DNA from: Candidatus Binatia bacterium
GTDB taxonomy: Bacteria; Desulfobacterota; Binatia; UBA1149; JAJCZL01
Length of the DNA: 64,000 nucleotides
Assembly: GCA_028278325.1 (NCBI GenBank)
Contig: JANQEO010000425.1
Location: forward strand, 38,135-102,134
Direction: 5' to 3'
The position numbers were made by a program, and so were the translations under genes. Below are positions 49,710 through 57,687 of the stretch, one piece after another. The notes under the pieces are model-generated. The model saw only the letters and a list, made by a program, of their open reading frames with translations. It was not told the DNA's origin and ran no database searches. The number at the start of each line of letters is the position of its first letter. Position 1 is the stretch's first letter.

Positions 49710-50222
49710 CTAACCCTCCGTATTGCTCGGCGGTATGTCGTCAATACCCTTGAGAAGGCCTCTTAACATATCGCGACCTGTTAAGTTGGTCTTCGGATTG
49801 CCGATGCTCTTCCGGATTGCCAGTAAAAACCTACCCCAGTGATCTAGGATCTCGGCCCCTTCTAGCTTCTCACCGGACGCCTCTGCTTTGTAGAACAGCT
49901 GCATCATGTCATTAAACGCACCCACAACATCGTCCGAACCAATCAAACTGAACTCGAACGCTTGCCGCTTATACTCAACCGATGTAATTATTTGGAGAGC
50001 TTTCTGTTGCGCAGCCTGGTCCGTACTCTGGGCGAACAGAAGGACGTAGGGCTCAAGTATATCCGCATATACTTTCCTCCTCTCGTCGTGCAATCGTTCG
50101 TGTGCGCGTTGTAGTTGGTCGATCCGAGACTGAATCCACCACACACCGAAGCCGATCATAGCAGCAACGACCGGCGTAAATAGTACGCTCCCCCAGTCAA
50201 CGACCCATTTAGTGTCGCTCAT
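49710..50222 (-). CDS. single-pass membrane protein with cytoplasmic helical domain
   Basis: 170 residues. Residues 12-28 are a membrane helix (SVLFTPVVAAMIGFGVWWI), followed by a charged coiled coil (QSRIDQLQRAHERLHDERRKVYADI) and a helical domain. Similar helix-plus-coil proteins occur widely without known role. A strong GAGGAGGGG ribosome site precedes the ATG. It lies 47 bases downstream of the trypsin-like protease gene. Confidence 0.55.
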   Translation of the reverse strand: MSDTKWVVDWGSVLFTPVVAAMIGFGVWWIQSRIDQLQRAHERLHDERRKVYADILEPYVLLFAQSTDQAAQQKALQIITSVEYKRQAFEFSLIGSDDVVGAFNDMMQLFYKAEASGEKLEGAEILDHWGRFLLAIRKSIGNPKTNLTGRDMLRGLLKGIDDIPPSNTEG

Positions 50223-50269
50223 TTAGCCCCTCCTCTCACGCACATCTATCCTCGCTGTGCTGGTAGCTC

Positions 50270-51250
50270 CTATTTCTTGTCCGCCACGCACCGAATTGGG
50301 ATCGACGGCAGTTCGTCCTGCCAGAGTTTTCCGTCATATGGTGACGTCGCGCGCGCGTGTGTGATCGTCTCCACAATCCGCTCAGGCGGCGTAACAAGCG
50401 TGTAGTCACGACCCGCCAAATGACTACCCGTTACAAGCCCCCACAGCTCAACGCCTCCCCGGAACGGAGCGCGCTCTCTCATAACTGGACCACCGCTATT
50501 GCCAGGGAAACTTGGCGCGTCGATCGAGTACACAGAGGAATCTGCAAGCCGCCTTCCATCTATCCGAATGGCCGGGTTTGGTGCGGTGTATGCGACAACT
50601 CCGGAACGCACAAATGGTTCAACCTGGCCCATTGCTGCGTCGGTTCCTGGAAATCCAAAGAAGACCGCTCTCTCCATCACTGCAGGCCGCCCTCCAACCT
50701 GATTGTCTAGTGTCTTGCCAGAGTCTGACGTTCCACACCCTTCCGGGTTCCTATCCGGGTCACAGAACCTAAAACTCACGCTCCAGCGGCTAGGTGGCAC
50801 CTGGATCACAGCCACATCAATAGGAAACTTGCCTGCAGGATTGGGCCCCGGGTGAAATGTCCAGTTCTTACGAGGTAACCTGAGAACGGCCAGCTCTTCT
50901 GAATCGCGCCCCTTACGCACACGAGCAAACAAATCGGCCCGATCTTCCACAACGTGCCGAGCAGTCACCAGGAAGATACGGCTCACCTCGTTCTTGGTTT
51001 TGTCCTGGACACGATCCCTGACGAAGAATCCACTGCCCACGCTGATGTGTCGAAGGCTCGACCATTCGCGGCCCGGCGTGCAGACACTCTGGTGCTCCTC
51101 TAGTCGCACGACCGTCCGACTCAGTTGCTGATATAACGGCTCTGGTGGCTCCTCAGGTTCTGATGCGACTGCAACGCTAGCCAAGCAACCGGCAACAAAG
51201 AACAGAAATGAAGCACCCTTGGGTATACACAGCCCCATTGTGTTGAGCAT
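50270..51250 (-). CDS. exported trypsin-like serine protease
   Basis: 326 residues. A signal peptide (SFLFFVAGCLASVAVA) precedes a chymotrypsin-fold domain with the catalytic triad in order: His99 in VTARHVV, Asp145 in PIDVAVI, Ser252 in FPGNSGGPV. Cysteines at VCTPG, FCDPD, GCGTS and RCVADK could form disulfides outside the cytoplasm. There is no PDZ domain, unlike DegP/HtrA. GGAGG sits about 8 bases ahead of the ATG. First gene of a four-gene cargo operon. Substrate unknown. Confidence 0.8.
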   Translation of the reverse strand: MLNTMGLCIPKGASFLFFVAGCLASVAVASEPEEPPEPLYQQLSRTVVRLEEHQSVCTPGREWSSLRHISVGSGFFVRDRVQDKTKNEVSRIFLVTARHVVEDRADLFARVRKGRDSEELAVLRLPRKNWTFHPGPNPAGKFPIDVAVIQVPPSRWSVSFRFCDPDRNPEGCGTSDSGKTLDNQVGGRPAVMERAVFFGFPGTDAAMGQVEPFVRSGVVAYTAPNPAIRIDGRRLADSSVYSIDAPSFPGNSGGPVMRERAPFRGGVELWGLVTGSHLAGRDYTLVTPPERIVETITHARATSPYDGKLWQDELPSIPIRCVADKK

Positions 51251-51770
51251 TTAACGTCCTCCGCCAAGATGCGGGTCGATGCCGCTCGCAGCCCTCGGGG
51301 TCACGCTACGTCACGAGACCTGTAGACCAGTACTACGTTTCCCAAAGAAGGTTGCGCTCCGATGTGCGCAGATCCGGGAGGCGAAAGGGATCGAGGGCTT
51401 GCTCATCGAGCCGCCCCATGTAGCACGCGAAAAATGTGGGCTTTCAGCCAGCACTCGGAATACACCTTGTTGAGTGATCAGGCGCTTACGGTCCAGGCTA
51501 GAGCGACGCTCCTTCACTACTCGGACAACCGAAAGTCTTAGCTCTATCACCGTAGCAACGAGTGGAGAAAGTGGAAGAACTGGACAAAGGGAGAAGAGAG
51601 GGAATCGGCCTCATTGAAGCGGGAACTACGAACAAGTACAGCGCCCGACGCACGCGTAAAATCTTCTTCACTACCTCCACGACCCTTATGATTTCACCGA
51701 TCGGGTGTCCGGCGATGGCCGCGCGGCTTCGTTCCTTTCGCATGTGTTCGTATACTTGTAACTTGTTCGT
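51251..51770. other. 520-base intergenic region in element
   Basis: No gene is supported. Short frames on both strands (for example 51279-51473 plus and 51311-51550 minus) lack start signals and family features. Close to the next gene there is a near-repeat, TGTTCGTATACTTG and TTGTTCGTATGCC at about 51745-51774, which could be part of its promoter or operator. Confidence 0.4.
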
Positions 51771-52778
51771 ATGCCTCCGAAACAGGCCAAGGCGTCGGCG
51801 AAGCGGAAGCGCACGTGCAAGGCGAACGCCAACAACGCCGTCTCGCCGACCATCTTGGAGCGGACTCCCCGCGAATTCGTTCACCCGTACCTGCGTGAGC
51901 TGCACGCTAAGCGGAACACCGACGAGATTGAGTTCGATAACGACGCCCGCCACACGTTCACCCGGTGGTCGATCGACAGCGTACCCGTCGAGGCCCGTCC
52001 GTTCATCGAGGACCTCGAACTCAGGACGCTTGAAGCATCAATTCGGGCGCATCCATGGCTCTACGTGCACCCGACGATCTTCTTGCAGACGAACTGGCTC
52101 CACGTGCTTGCCGTAGACCGGAAGGGATGGCTTGAGCGTGGCTGGCGACCCGGCGAGGGCGGCGCGTGCCCTGCCGAGGCACGAGAGGCCTGGGAAGCGC
52201 GGAAGGCGCTCATCCGGGCGCACGTTGAAGGCTCATTCAGGTCGATGCGTATGGAGCTGAAGCCCCTGCCACGCAGACCGGGACGGCGGGGCGGCATCAG
52301 GAACCCCTATCCGACCGATCCCGACAACGAGTGGCTAACGTTGGCTCAGTTAGAGCATGAGTACGCCGCGATGGCGGCAGCGTTCAAGCAACGTCGACGG
52401 GAACTCCCTGACATCGGCCCAAGACGCATTCTCGCCCTTGAGGCTTTCGTAAACGCCGCAATCGAGGTTCTCGAAAAGGTGAATCCGCTCTGGTCGGGCC
52501 TGAGTCATCCGGCCTTCGTGGCAGAGCCGCCTACGGACCTGACCACTGAGCAGCAGGGCTTCTTCGTCTTGGCGAACACGGAGTGGGAATGGGATCGCGA
52601 GCATCTCTGGGACGCGTTCAAGGAGTACATCGAGGCATCGACCTTCGCCGACGAAGTCGCACGGCATGGAAAGGCACCCTACGCAGCCTACATGACGCTT
52701 GCAGCACTTCTCGACACCACGCCCAAGGCGATCATCGGGAAGCTATTTCGTCGGCGCTCCAAGCGCACCGTTGGCTAA
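51771..52778 (+). CDS. hypothetical protein of the element
   Basis: 335 residues, no signal peptide or membrane helix. The N-terminus is strongly basic (MPPKQAKASAKRKRTCKA), then mostly helical, with a proline/arginine-rich linker near residue 165 (PLPRRPGRRGG). ATG lies at the end of an AT-rich stretch with no ribosome site, so translation may be leaderless or the start may be further in. It precedes the excisionase-ATPase module and may belong to it. No function recognised. Confidence 0.55.
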   Translation: MPPKQAKASAKRKRTCKANANNAVSPTILERTPREFVHPYLRELHAKRNTDEIEFDNDARHTFTRWSIDSVPVEARPFIEDLELRTLEASIRAHPWLYVHPTIFLQTNWLHVLAVDRKGWLERGWRPGEGGACPAEAREAWEARKALIRAHVEGSFRSMRMELKPLPRRPGRRGGIRNPYPTDPDNEWLTLAQLEHEYAAMAAAFKQRRRELPDIGPRRILALEAFVNAAIEVLEKVNPLWSGLSHPAFVAEPPTDLTTEQQGFFVLANTEWEWDREHLWDAFKEYIEASTFADEVARHGKAPYAAYMTLAALLDTTPKAIIGKLFRRRSKRTVG

Positions 52779-52951
52779 CGGCTATCCTCTCGCCGTCACG
52801 CGCTGCTGCACAAGCAGGCGAAGCCGCCCCTCCGAAATTCACGTCCCGATTTCATAGGGGATCTGCAAGCACCCAAAATAGACAGCGCCCCGGCGCACGC
52901 TAGCCTGGTCGTGCAGCCAGCACGCGACCACTGGCGGCAGGAGTGAACGAG

Positions 52952-53188
52952 ATGAACCAACACGAACGCTTGTTACTAAAGCCCGACGAAGCTGCGCACG
53001 TCCTTGGCTGCGGCCGAACCAAGGTTTACGCACTGATCGCCGATGGCGTGTTGCCATCGCTACGTCTCGGCAACAGCCTGCGAGTACCCCTGCGCGCGCT
53101 GAGTCAGTGGATCGATGAGAGAGCTGCCACGGCGCCCAGAAACAGCGAGGGCACACGGAGGGCAAGAGGCCCTGGCGTGGGAACCTAA
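52952..53188 (+). CDS. excisionase-like helix-turn-helix protein 1
   Basis: 78 residues from ATG at 52952, 8 bases after GGCAGGAG. LLLKPDEAAHVLGCGRTKVYALIADGVLPSLRLGNSLRVPLRALSQWI is the MerR-like winged helix of the excisionase family, where RLG..LRVP is the wing. The tail is Arg/Gly-rich. It may bend DNA at the attachment site or control the ATPase gene that follows 60 bases later. Confidence 0.8.
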   Translation: MNQHERLLLKPDEAAHVLGCGRTKVYALIADGVLPSLRLGNSLRVPLRALSQWIDERAATAPRNSEGTRRARGPGVGT

Positions 53189-53248
53189 TCGAGTAAGAAA
53201 CGCCGTCGCGGTGGCTTCGGAACCGAACACGACGGCGACACGAGACCG

Positions 53249-54772
53249 ATGACACGTACGATAGCAACGACACAGTATACCCACAATCCAAAGGGCCGCC
53301 GAAAGCGAAGACGGCTCAATGCTGACGACCATGACCTTCAGCGGATCACGGCAGAGGCATGGTCGGCCATCCAGGACAGCAATGATCCACCGTTTCTCTT
53401 CCTGCATGCGGGCGTCGTGTCGATGCTCCAAGGCGCTGATAGTCAGAGGCCACGAGTGATGGCGGTCACACCCGACCTGATGCGCAACATCCTTGCCCGC
53501 TGTGGCGACTGGCGAAGTCAAAAAAATAACCAACGGTGCGCCGCCTACCCACCCGGCCCTGTCGTTGGCGACATGCTCGCCGACCTCTCACCCCCATTGC
53601 CCGAACTGCGCCGCATCGTCGAGTGTCCGTTCGTTCGACCCGATGGATCGCTTTGCACACAACCGGGGTATGATCCCCAGACACAGGTGTTCTACGCAGC
53701 AGGCCCCGGCTTTTCCGTATCGGCAGTGCCAACCCGACCCACCGCGGACGAGATGACCAACGCGATCGAGCTGCTGGTTACGCCGATCGCCGAGTTTCCC
53801 TTTGTGAGCGACGCAGACCGAGCCCATACCATCGCACTGGCCCTGCTCCCGTACGTCCGCGACACCATCGACGGGCCCACTCCGTTACATCTGATCTCGA
53901 AACCCGACATCGGTACGGGCGCAACCTTACTCCTGGAAGCCATCATGTACCCGGCGCTTGGTCGATCACCGTCGTTGATGTCAGAGGCACGACAGGAGGA
54001 CGAGTTTCGCAAGCGCCTAACAGCGAAGCTGTTCGAGAGCGACCCAGTGATCGTCATCGATAACCTATCAGGCCGACTTGATTCACCGGCGTTGGCTGTG
54101 GCGACGACCGGAAATACCTGGACGGATCGGCTACTCGGCCACTCGCGGACCATCGACGTCCCGGTGACCGCGATCTGGATCGCCACGGGCAATAACCCAG
54201 CGTTCTCTCGCGAGCTTTCCAGACGGATACTGCCAATCCGGCTCGATGCGAAGATGACCGAGCCGTGGCGACGCACGTCGGAGTCCTTTCAGATACCCGA
54301 TCTTTGGACCTGGGTAAGAGACCACCGTGGAGTACTCGTCCATGCTGCCCTCACGATCATCCGCGGATGGCTAGCAGCCGGGCGCCCCCCTGGCTTGCGG
54401 ACAATCGGCTCGTTTGAGGCCTACTGCCGGACGCTTGGCGGCATTCTCGACGTTGCGGGCGTGCCGGGGTTCCTGGGCAACCTAGATGAGCTGTACCAGA
54501 ATGCCGATCCGGATGCCGTCGCCATGGAACAGTTTATCGAGGCCTGGGCAGCCGAGTTCGCCGAGAACATTGTTGGCGTTGCGGCGTTATTCCCTTTCGC
54601 GCACGCGACGCTCGATCTGGGTAGCGGGACTCAGCGGAGCCAGGAGGTCGTGTTGGGGCGCAAGCTCGAACGGATACGAGACCGGCAGTTCGGGGAGTGG
54701 CGAATCGTCAACGTCGGGAAGAGGCAACGAGCCAACCAGTGGCGCCTACAGCGCGTCGTGGTGAATGAGTGA
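53249..54772 (+). CDS. AAA-like ATPase of integrative element, altered P-loop
   Basis: 507 residues. The N-terminal third is unassigned. The ATPase core lies at about 205-345: LHLISKPDIGTGATLL stands where the Walker A should be, with Ala225 in place of lysine; PVIVIDNLSG is Walker B; IWIATGNN is sensor 1; SRRILPIRLD looks like the arginine-finger strand. The order matches helicase-like proteins of plasmids and integrative elements that sit next to xis and int. I infer a role in replication or maintenance. Related element proteins may share the lysine-less loop, so it need not be inactive. Confidence 0.65.
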   Translation: MTRTIATTQYTHNPKGRRKRRRLNADDHDLQRITAEAWSAIQDSNDPPFLFLHAGVVSMLQGADSQRPRVMAVTPDLMRNILARCGDWRSQKNNQRCAAYPPGPVVGDMLADLSPPLPELRRIVECPFVRPDGSLCTQPGYDPQTQVFYAAGPGFSVSAVPTRPTADEMTNAIELLVTPIAEFPFVSDADRAHTIALALLPYVRDTIDGPTPLHLISKPDIGTGATLLLEAIMYPALGRSPSLMSEARQEDEFRKRLTAKLFESDPVIVIDNLSGRLDSPALAVATTGNTWTDRLLGHSRTIDVPVTAIWIATGNNPAFSRELSRRILPIRLDAKMTEPWRRTSESFQIPDLWTWVRDHRGVLVHAALTIIRGWLAAGRPPGLRTIGSFEAYCRTLGGILDVAGVPGFLGNLDELYQNADPDAVAMEQFIEAWAAEFAENIVGVAALFPFAHATLDLGSGTQRSQEVVLGRKLERIRDRQFGEWRIVNVGKRQRANQWRLQRVVVNE

Positions 54773-55163
54773 ATGAAAGTGAATATTCAACATACTGAAC
54801 TGATGAACGAGGAGTGCGAACTAGACGCGACCCTTGCCGACCTTCTCGCAGTTTCACCACATTCCTGCTCTCCGGTCTGTCGTGACGCTCTATATTTCGA
54901 TTTGAACAGTGAACCAAAGAAAACCACGGTTCTTATGCACGCAAACAGACCACGGGGCCGGGGGAAGCCGAAACGCGCGTTGCTAATCAATCAAACCCTT
55001 GCGGGACGCGGAAAACGGCGTTTTCGGTCACGCTCCGAAATTTCGGTTGCTAAGCAATCAAACCCGCATGGCTCAAGGAAAAGAACATTTCTGAACTTCT
55101 CCGGCGCGCGAGTGGATTGGCACTATCCCGCGCCCGCAACCATGGCGAACCTGCGAGGCGTCC
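54773..55163. other. candidate control/origin region of the element
   Basis: 391 bases between the ATPase and second HTH gene, locally AT-rich. It holds a 20-base direct repeat (54979-54998 and 55046-55065, one mismatch), a perfect 12-base palindrome CCGAAATTTCGG (55035-55046) and an inverted repeat GAAAAC-GGC-GTTTTC (55011-55025). Such a cluster fits an operator, a replication origin or recombination-factor binding sites. A 132-codon frame crosses it but its product is not protein-like. Confidence 0.5.
54979..55065. repeat. 20-base direct repeat pair
   Basis: GTTGCTAATCAATCAAACCC at 54979-54998 and the same sequence with G for T at position 9 at 55046-55065, a start-to-start distance of 67 bases, about 6.4 helical turns. 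The second copy contains TTGC-TAA-GCAA, an inverted repeat. Confidence 0.7.
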
Positions 55164-55358
55164 GTGGGTGACCGATTGCTGACGGCTGCCGAGGTCGCCG
55201 ACCACCTCGGCGTGCAGGTCTCGACGATATACAAGTGGTCCTACGAGCGCCGCATCCCGTCAGTGAAACTGCGTGGACGATCCCTGCGCTTCCGTCTCAG
55301 CGACATCGAGAAGATAATCCGGCAGGATACTCGCCCTGCCTTGCGACCACTACCGTGA
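55164..55358 (+). CDS. excisionase-like helix-turn-helix protein 2
   Basis: 64 residues: LLTAAEVADHLGVQVSTIYKWSYERRIPSVKLRGRSLRFRLSDIEKII is a complete excisionase-family winged helix with the Y-K-W recognition helix and LR.RLRF wing. The start is probably GTG at 55164, with GAGG 7 bases ahead. It lies 68 bases upstream of the integrase, the classic place for a recombination directionality factor. Confidence 0.85.
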   Translation: MGDRLLTAAEVADHLGVQVSTIYKWSYERRIPSVKLRGRSLRFRLSDIEKIIRQDTRPALRPLP

Positions 55359-55425
55359 TTGAACGTAACGACAGCACCGAGCGTCCAAGGACCGTAGCGC
55401 CTCACGGCACGCAGCCCGCCACGAC

Positions 55426-56622
55426 ATGAGCGAGGAACCGAAACCGAAGCCCACGCGCAGCCCCGGCGATCGTGGCCTCTTCGAGCGCCCCAAGGGCTCG
55501 GGCACGTGGTGGATTCGCTACCACGACGAGAACGGGCGTGAGCACCGTGAGAAGATCGGCCCCAAGGGCCTGGCCAAGCGCGTCTATGCCAAGCGGAAGA
55601 CCGAGATCGCCGAGCGCCGCTTCTTTCCCGCGCAGATAAGGCGACGAGAGACCCTGCTGGGCGATTACCTTGAGCAGTACCTCAAGGACCACGTCGAAGG
55701 CCGACTGCGCCAACCCTCGCACTACAAGCGGTACTCCGAGCTTTTGACCACGGCCCTGGGAAAGAAAACCCTGCGCGAGATCACGCCGACCGACATCACC
55801 CGGTACGCCACGCGACGACGCGAGAAGGACAACATGTCCCCAGCCACGGTGAACCGCGAGCTGGCCTTCCTACGGCGTGCCTACAACGTCGCCATCGCTG
55901 ACGGACTGGTCGAGAAGAACCCGGTCAAAGGCGTCAAGTTTGCCAAAGAGGACAACCAGCGGCTTCGCTACCTCCTGCCCGAGGAAGAAGCGGAGCTACG
56001 CAAGGCCATCGGTGAGGAACACTGGCCGAAGGTCGCCGTGGCCCTGCACACTGGCATGCGGCGGGGCAACCAGTTCAAGCTGCAGTGGACAGACGTGGAC
56101 TTCGATAATGGCGTGATCACCCTGCGGCACTCGAAGTCGGGCAGTACCTACTACGTGCCCATGAATGACGAGCTGAGAGCCGCCCTACGGGCGCTTCCAA
56201 GCCGGTTGCGTAGCCGCTGGGTCTTCCCCAGCGATACCGGAGACACGCCGCTCGACGCTCAGAACTTCGTCAACCGCGTATTCACGGTCGCGCTCAAGAC
56301 GGCGGGCATCGTCGGTTTCCGCTGGCATGACCTGCGGCACACATTCGCAAGCCGCCTGGCCATGGCTGGCGTCGATCTACGCACCGTACAAGACCTCATG
56401 GGGCACAAGACGATCGCCATGACTCTACGCTACGCACACCTGTCCCCTGGCCATAAGCTGGCAGCTGTACAGCGTCTAACCGGCACCGGGACCGGCACCA
56501 ACGAGGACGACTCGACCACTCCCAAAGAAAGAGCGCCTGAAGCTACCGAGATCGCAGGGAAAATTGGTGGCGATGGTGTGACTCGAACACACGACCTAGG
56601 GATTATGAGACCCTCGCTCTAA
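55426..56622 (+). CDS. tyrosine recombinase (phage-type integrase)
   Basis: 398 residues with an N-terminal arm-binding domain, a core-binding SAM-like domain (about 77-165) and a catalytic domain. Catalytic residues: Arg212 in TGMRRGN, Lys237 in HSKSG, His301-x-x-Arg304 in HDLRH, His327 in GHKT and Tyr336 in LRYAHL. It catalyses site-specific integration into tRNA-Met. Residues 379-395 are translated from the attachment core (antisense to the tRNA), and the last three residues PSL come from the chromosome side. In a circle the frame would end with RLKDDPFDKD instead. Confidence 0.95.
   Translation: MSEEPKPKPTRSPGDRGLFERPKGSGTWWIRYHDENGREHREKIGPKGLAKRVYAKRKTEIAERRFFPAQIRRRETLLGDYLEQYLKDHVEGRLRQPSHYKRYSELLTTALGKKTLREITPTDITRYATRRREKDNMSPATVNRELAFLRRAYNVAIADGLVEKNPVKGVKFAKEDNQRLRYLLPEEEAELRKAIGEEHWPKVAVALHTGMRRGNQFKLQWTDVDFDNGVITLRHSKSGSTYYVPMNDELRAALRALPSRLRSRWVFPSDTGDTPLDAQNFVNRVFTVALKTAGIVGFRWHDLRHTFASRLAMAGVDLRTVQDLMGHKTIAMTLRYAHLSPGHKLAAVQRLTGTGTGTNEDDSTTPKERAPEATEIAGKIGGDGVTRTHDLGIMRPSL
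56561..56611. repeat. right attachment repeat inside intact tRNA-Met and integrase 3' end
   Basis: 51 bases identical to 43880-43930. It overlaps both the integrase coding end (plus strand) and the 3' half of the complete tRNA-Met (minus strand). Strand exchange probably occurs within the anticodon loop or stem, as in other tRNA-targeting integrases. Confidence 0.92.
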
Positions 56623-56641
56623 CCACCTGAGCTACATCGCC
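56565..56641 (-). tRNA. tRNA-Met (CAT anticodon)
   Basis: 77 bases including an encoded CCA. Acceptor GGCGATG pairs with CATCGCC; D-stem GCTC/GAGC; anticodon loop CTCATAA with CAT at 56607-56605; T-stem GTGTG/CACAC with TTCGAGT loop. The anticodon stem has one T-T mismatch next to the loop. G1-C72 pairing excludes the initiator type; it could be elongator Met or the tRNA-Ile2 that TilS modifies. The 3' half is supplied by the element and restores the gene. Confidence 0.95.
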
Positions 56642-56676
56642 ACAAAGATCGAGATTTCGTCCTGCCGGGGCCGAAG

Positions 56677-57687
56677 TCAACCGTTGCCATTGCGGCGGTT
56701 GGGCGCACCCAGCGCCGTACTGAGGCGTTCGGAATCCTCGAGGATCTCGAGCGCGCCCTGGTACGGGTCGAGAGTGCCGCTTCCTACGCTATCGAGGACG
56801 TCGTTGAGGGAGCTGGCCTCGGCGTTCGTTCGCAAACGGCGCATGATTTCCTCTTCACAAATCTCCAGGGTCTCGGCGCGTAGCGCCTGAGCCTGGCGCT
56901 GGTCGCGCCCGTGGCTCTGGGTGTAGTCACGGTGACGCCGGCAGGCTTCCAGAACCTCGCGCGTGCCCTCACCTTGTGAAGCCTGGGTCAGCAGCACGGG
57001 AACCTTCCAAGCATCCTTGGCTTGTTCGGCCGCTTTCAGTGAAAGCATCATCTCAAGCTCGGTCTTCATGCGAACCGCACCGTCACGGTCGGCTTTGTTG
57101 ACGACGAAGACGTCGGCGATTTCCAACAAGCCGGCCTTCATCACTTGCACCGTGTCACCCGACTCGGGCACGAGTACGACTACGACCGTTTCGGCGACCT
57201 CCATTACGTCGAGCTCGGTCTGTCCTACACCGACGGTCTCGATTACGACCGCCGATTTACCGTAGGCATCGAAGAGCCGAACGACGTCACGGCCGCAGCG
57301 GGCGAGCCCGCCATGGCTGCCACGGGTCGAAACGCTGCGAATGAACACATCGGGATCGAGGAAGTGCTTCTGCATGCGGATGCGGTCGCCGAGTACCGAG
57401 CCGCCTGAAAACGGGCTGGACGGGTCGATAGCAACCACGCCGACACTGGCCTCGTCCTCTCGCAAGTGGCCTATGAGGCAGCTCGTGATAGTCGATTTGC
57501 CGGCACCCGGCGGGCCGGTGATGCCGATGGCGTGTGCCGAACCGCACTCCGAATAGACCCGCGACATGATCGAAGCCGTATCCGAGCTGCGGTTCTCCAC
57601 GAGAGTGATGAGCCGGGCCAGGGCGATACGGTCGCCGCCCAGCATCGCGCTGGTAAGTTCTTCAGGTGTTCTGCTTCTCTTGCTCAT
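56677..57687 (-). CDS. meaB: methylmalonyl-CoA mutase-associated GTPase MeaB
   Basis: 336 residues. MeaB/ArgK GTPases protect and reload the B12-dependent mutase. Motifs: GITGPPGAGKST (G1), DPSSPFSGGSVLGDRIRM (family signature), ETVGVGQTE (G3) and VVNKAD (G4). ATG at 57687 (MSKRSRTPEEL) was chosen because it makes an ATGA overlap with the lipB stop; the longer frame lies within lipB. No mutase gene is in the window. The tail after residue 300 is Ser/Asn/Gly-rich. Confidence 0.92.
   Translation of the reverse strand: MSKRSRTPEELTSAMLGGDRIALARLITLVENRSSDTASIMSRVYSECGSAHAIGITGPPGAGKSTITSCLIGHLREDEASVGVVAIDPSSPFSGGSVLGDRIRMQKHFLDPDVFIRSVSTRGSHGGLARCGRDVVRLFDAYGKSAVVIETVGVGQTELDVMEVAETVVVVLVPESGDTVQVMKAGLLEIADVFVVNKADRDGAVRMKTELEMMLSLKAAEQAKDAWKVPVLLTQASQGEGTREVLEACRRHRDYTQSHGRDQRQAQALRAETLEICEEEIMRRLRTNAEASSLNDVLDSVGSGTLDPYQGALEILEDSERLSTALGAPNRRNGNG

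Larger units (their letters stand above)
43880..56611. mobile_element. integrative element in tRNA-Met, about 12.7 kb
   Basis: Bounded by two identical 51-base direct repeats (43880-43930 and 56561-56611) that copy the 3' part of tRNA-Met from the anticodon loop to the CCA. A tyrosine integrase abuts the right repeat; excisionase-like genes and an AAA-like ATPase lie beside it, in the order ATPase, control region, HTH, integrase. No conjugation, capsid or terminase genes are seen, so it is either mobilised by others or a small autonomously excising element. Base composition in several cargo genes is visibly more AT-rich than the flanks. Cargo is mostly exported or membrane-anchored proteins. 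Confidence 0.9.

Noticed and set aside
51311..51550. Short frames on both strands in the 520-base gap of the element
   Set aside because: No start signals, no membrane or signal segments and no known motifs; I could not choose one over another.
54773..55171. Open frame of 132 codons after the ATPase gene
   Set aside because: Its product is low-complexity and lacks family features; it runs through the palindromes and repeats, which better explain the region as non-coding.
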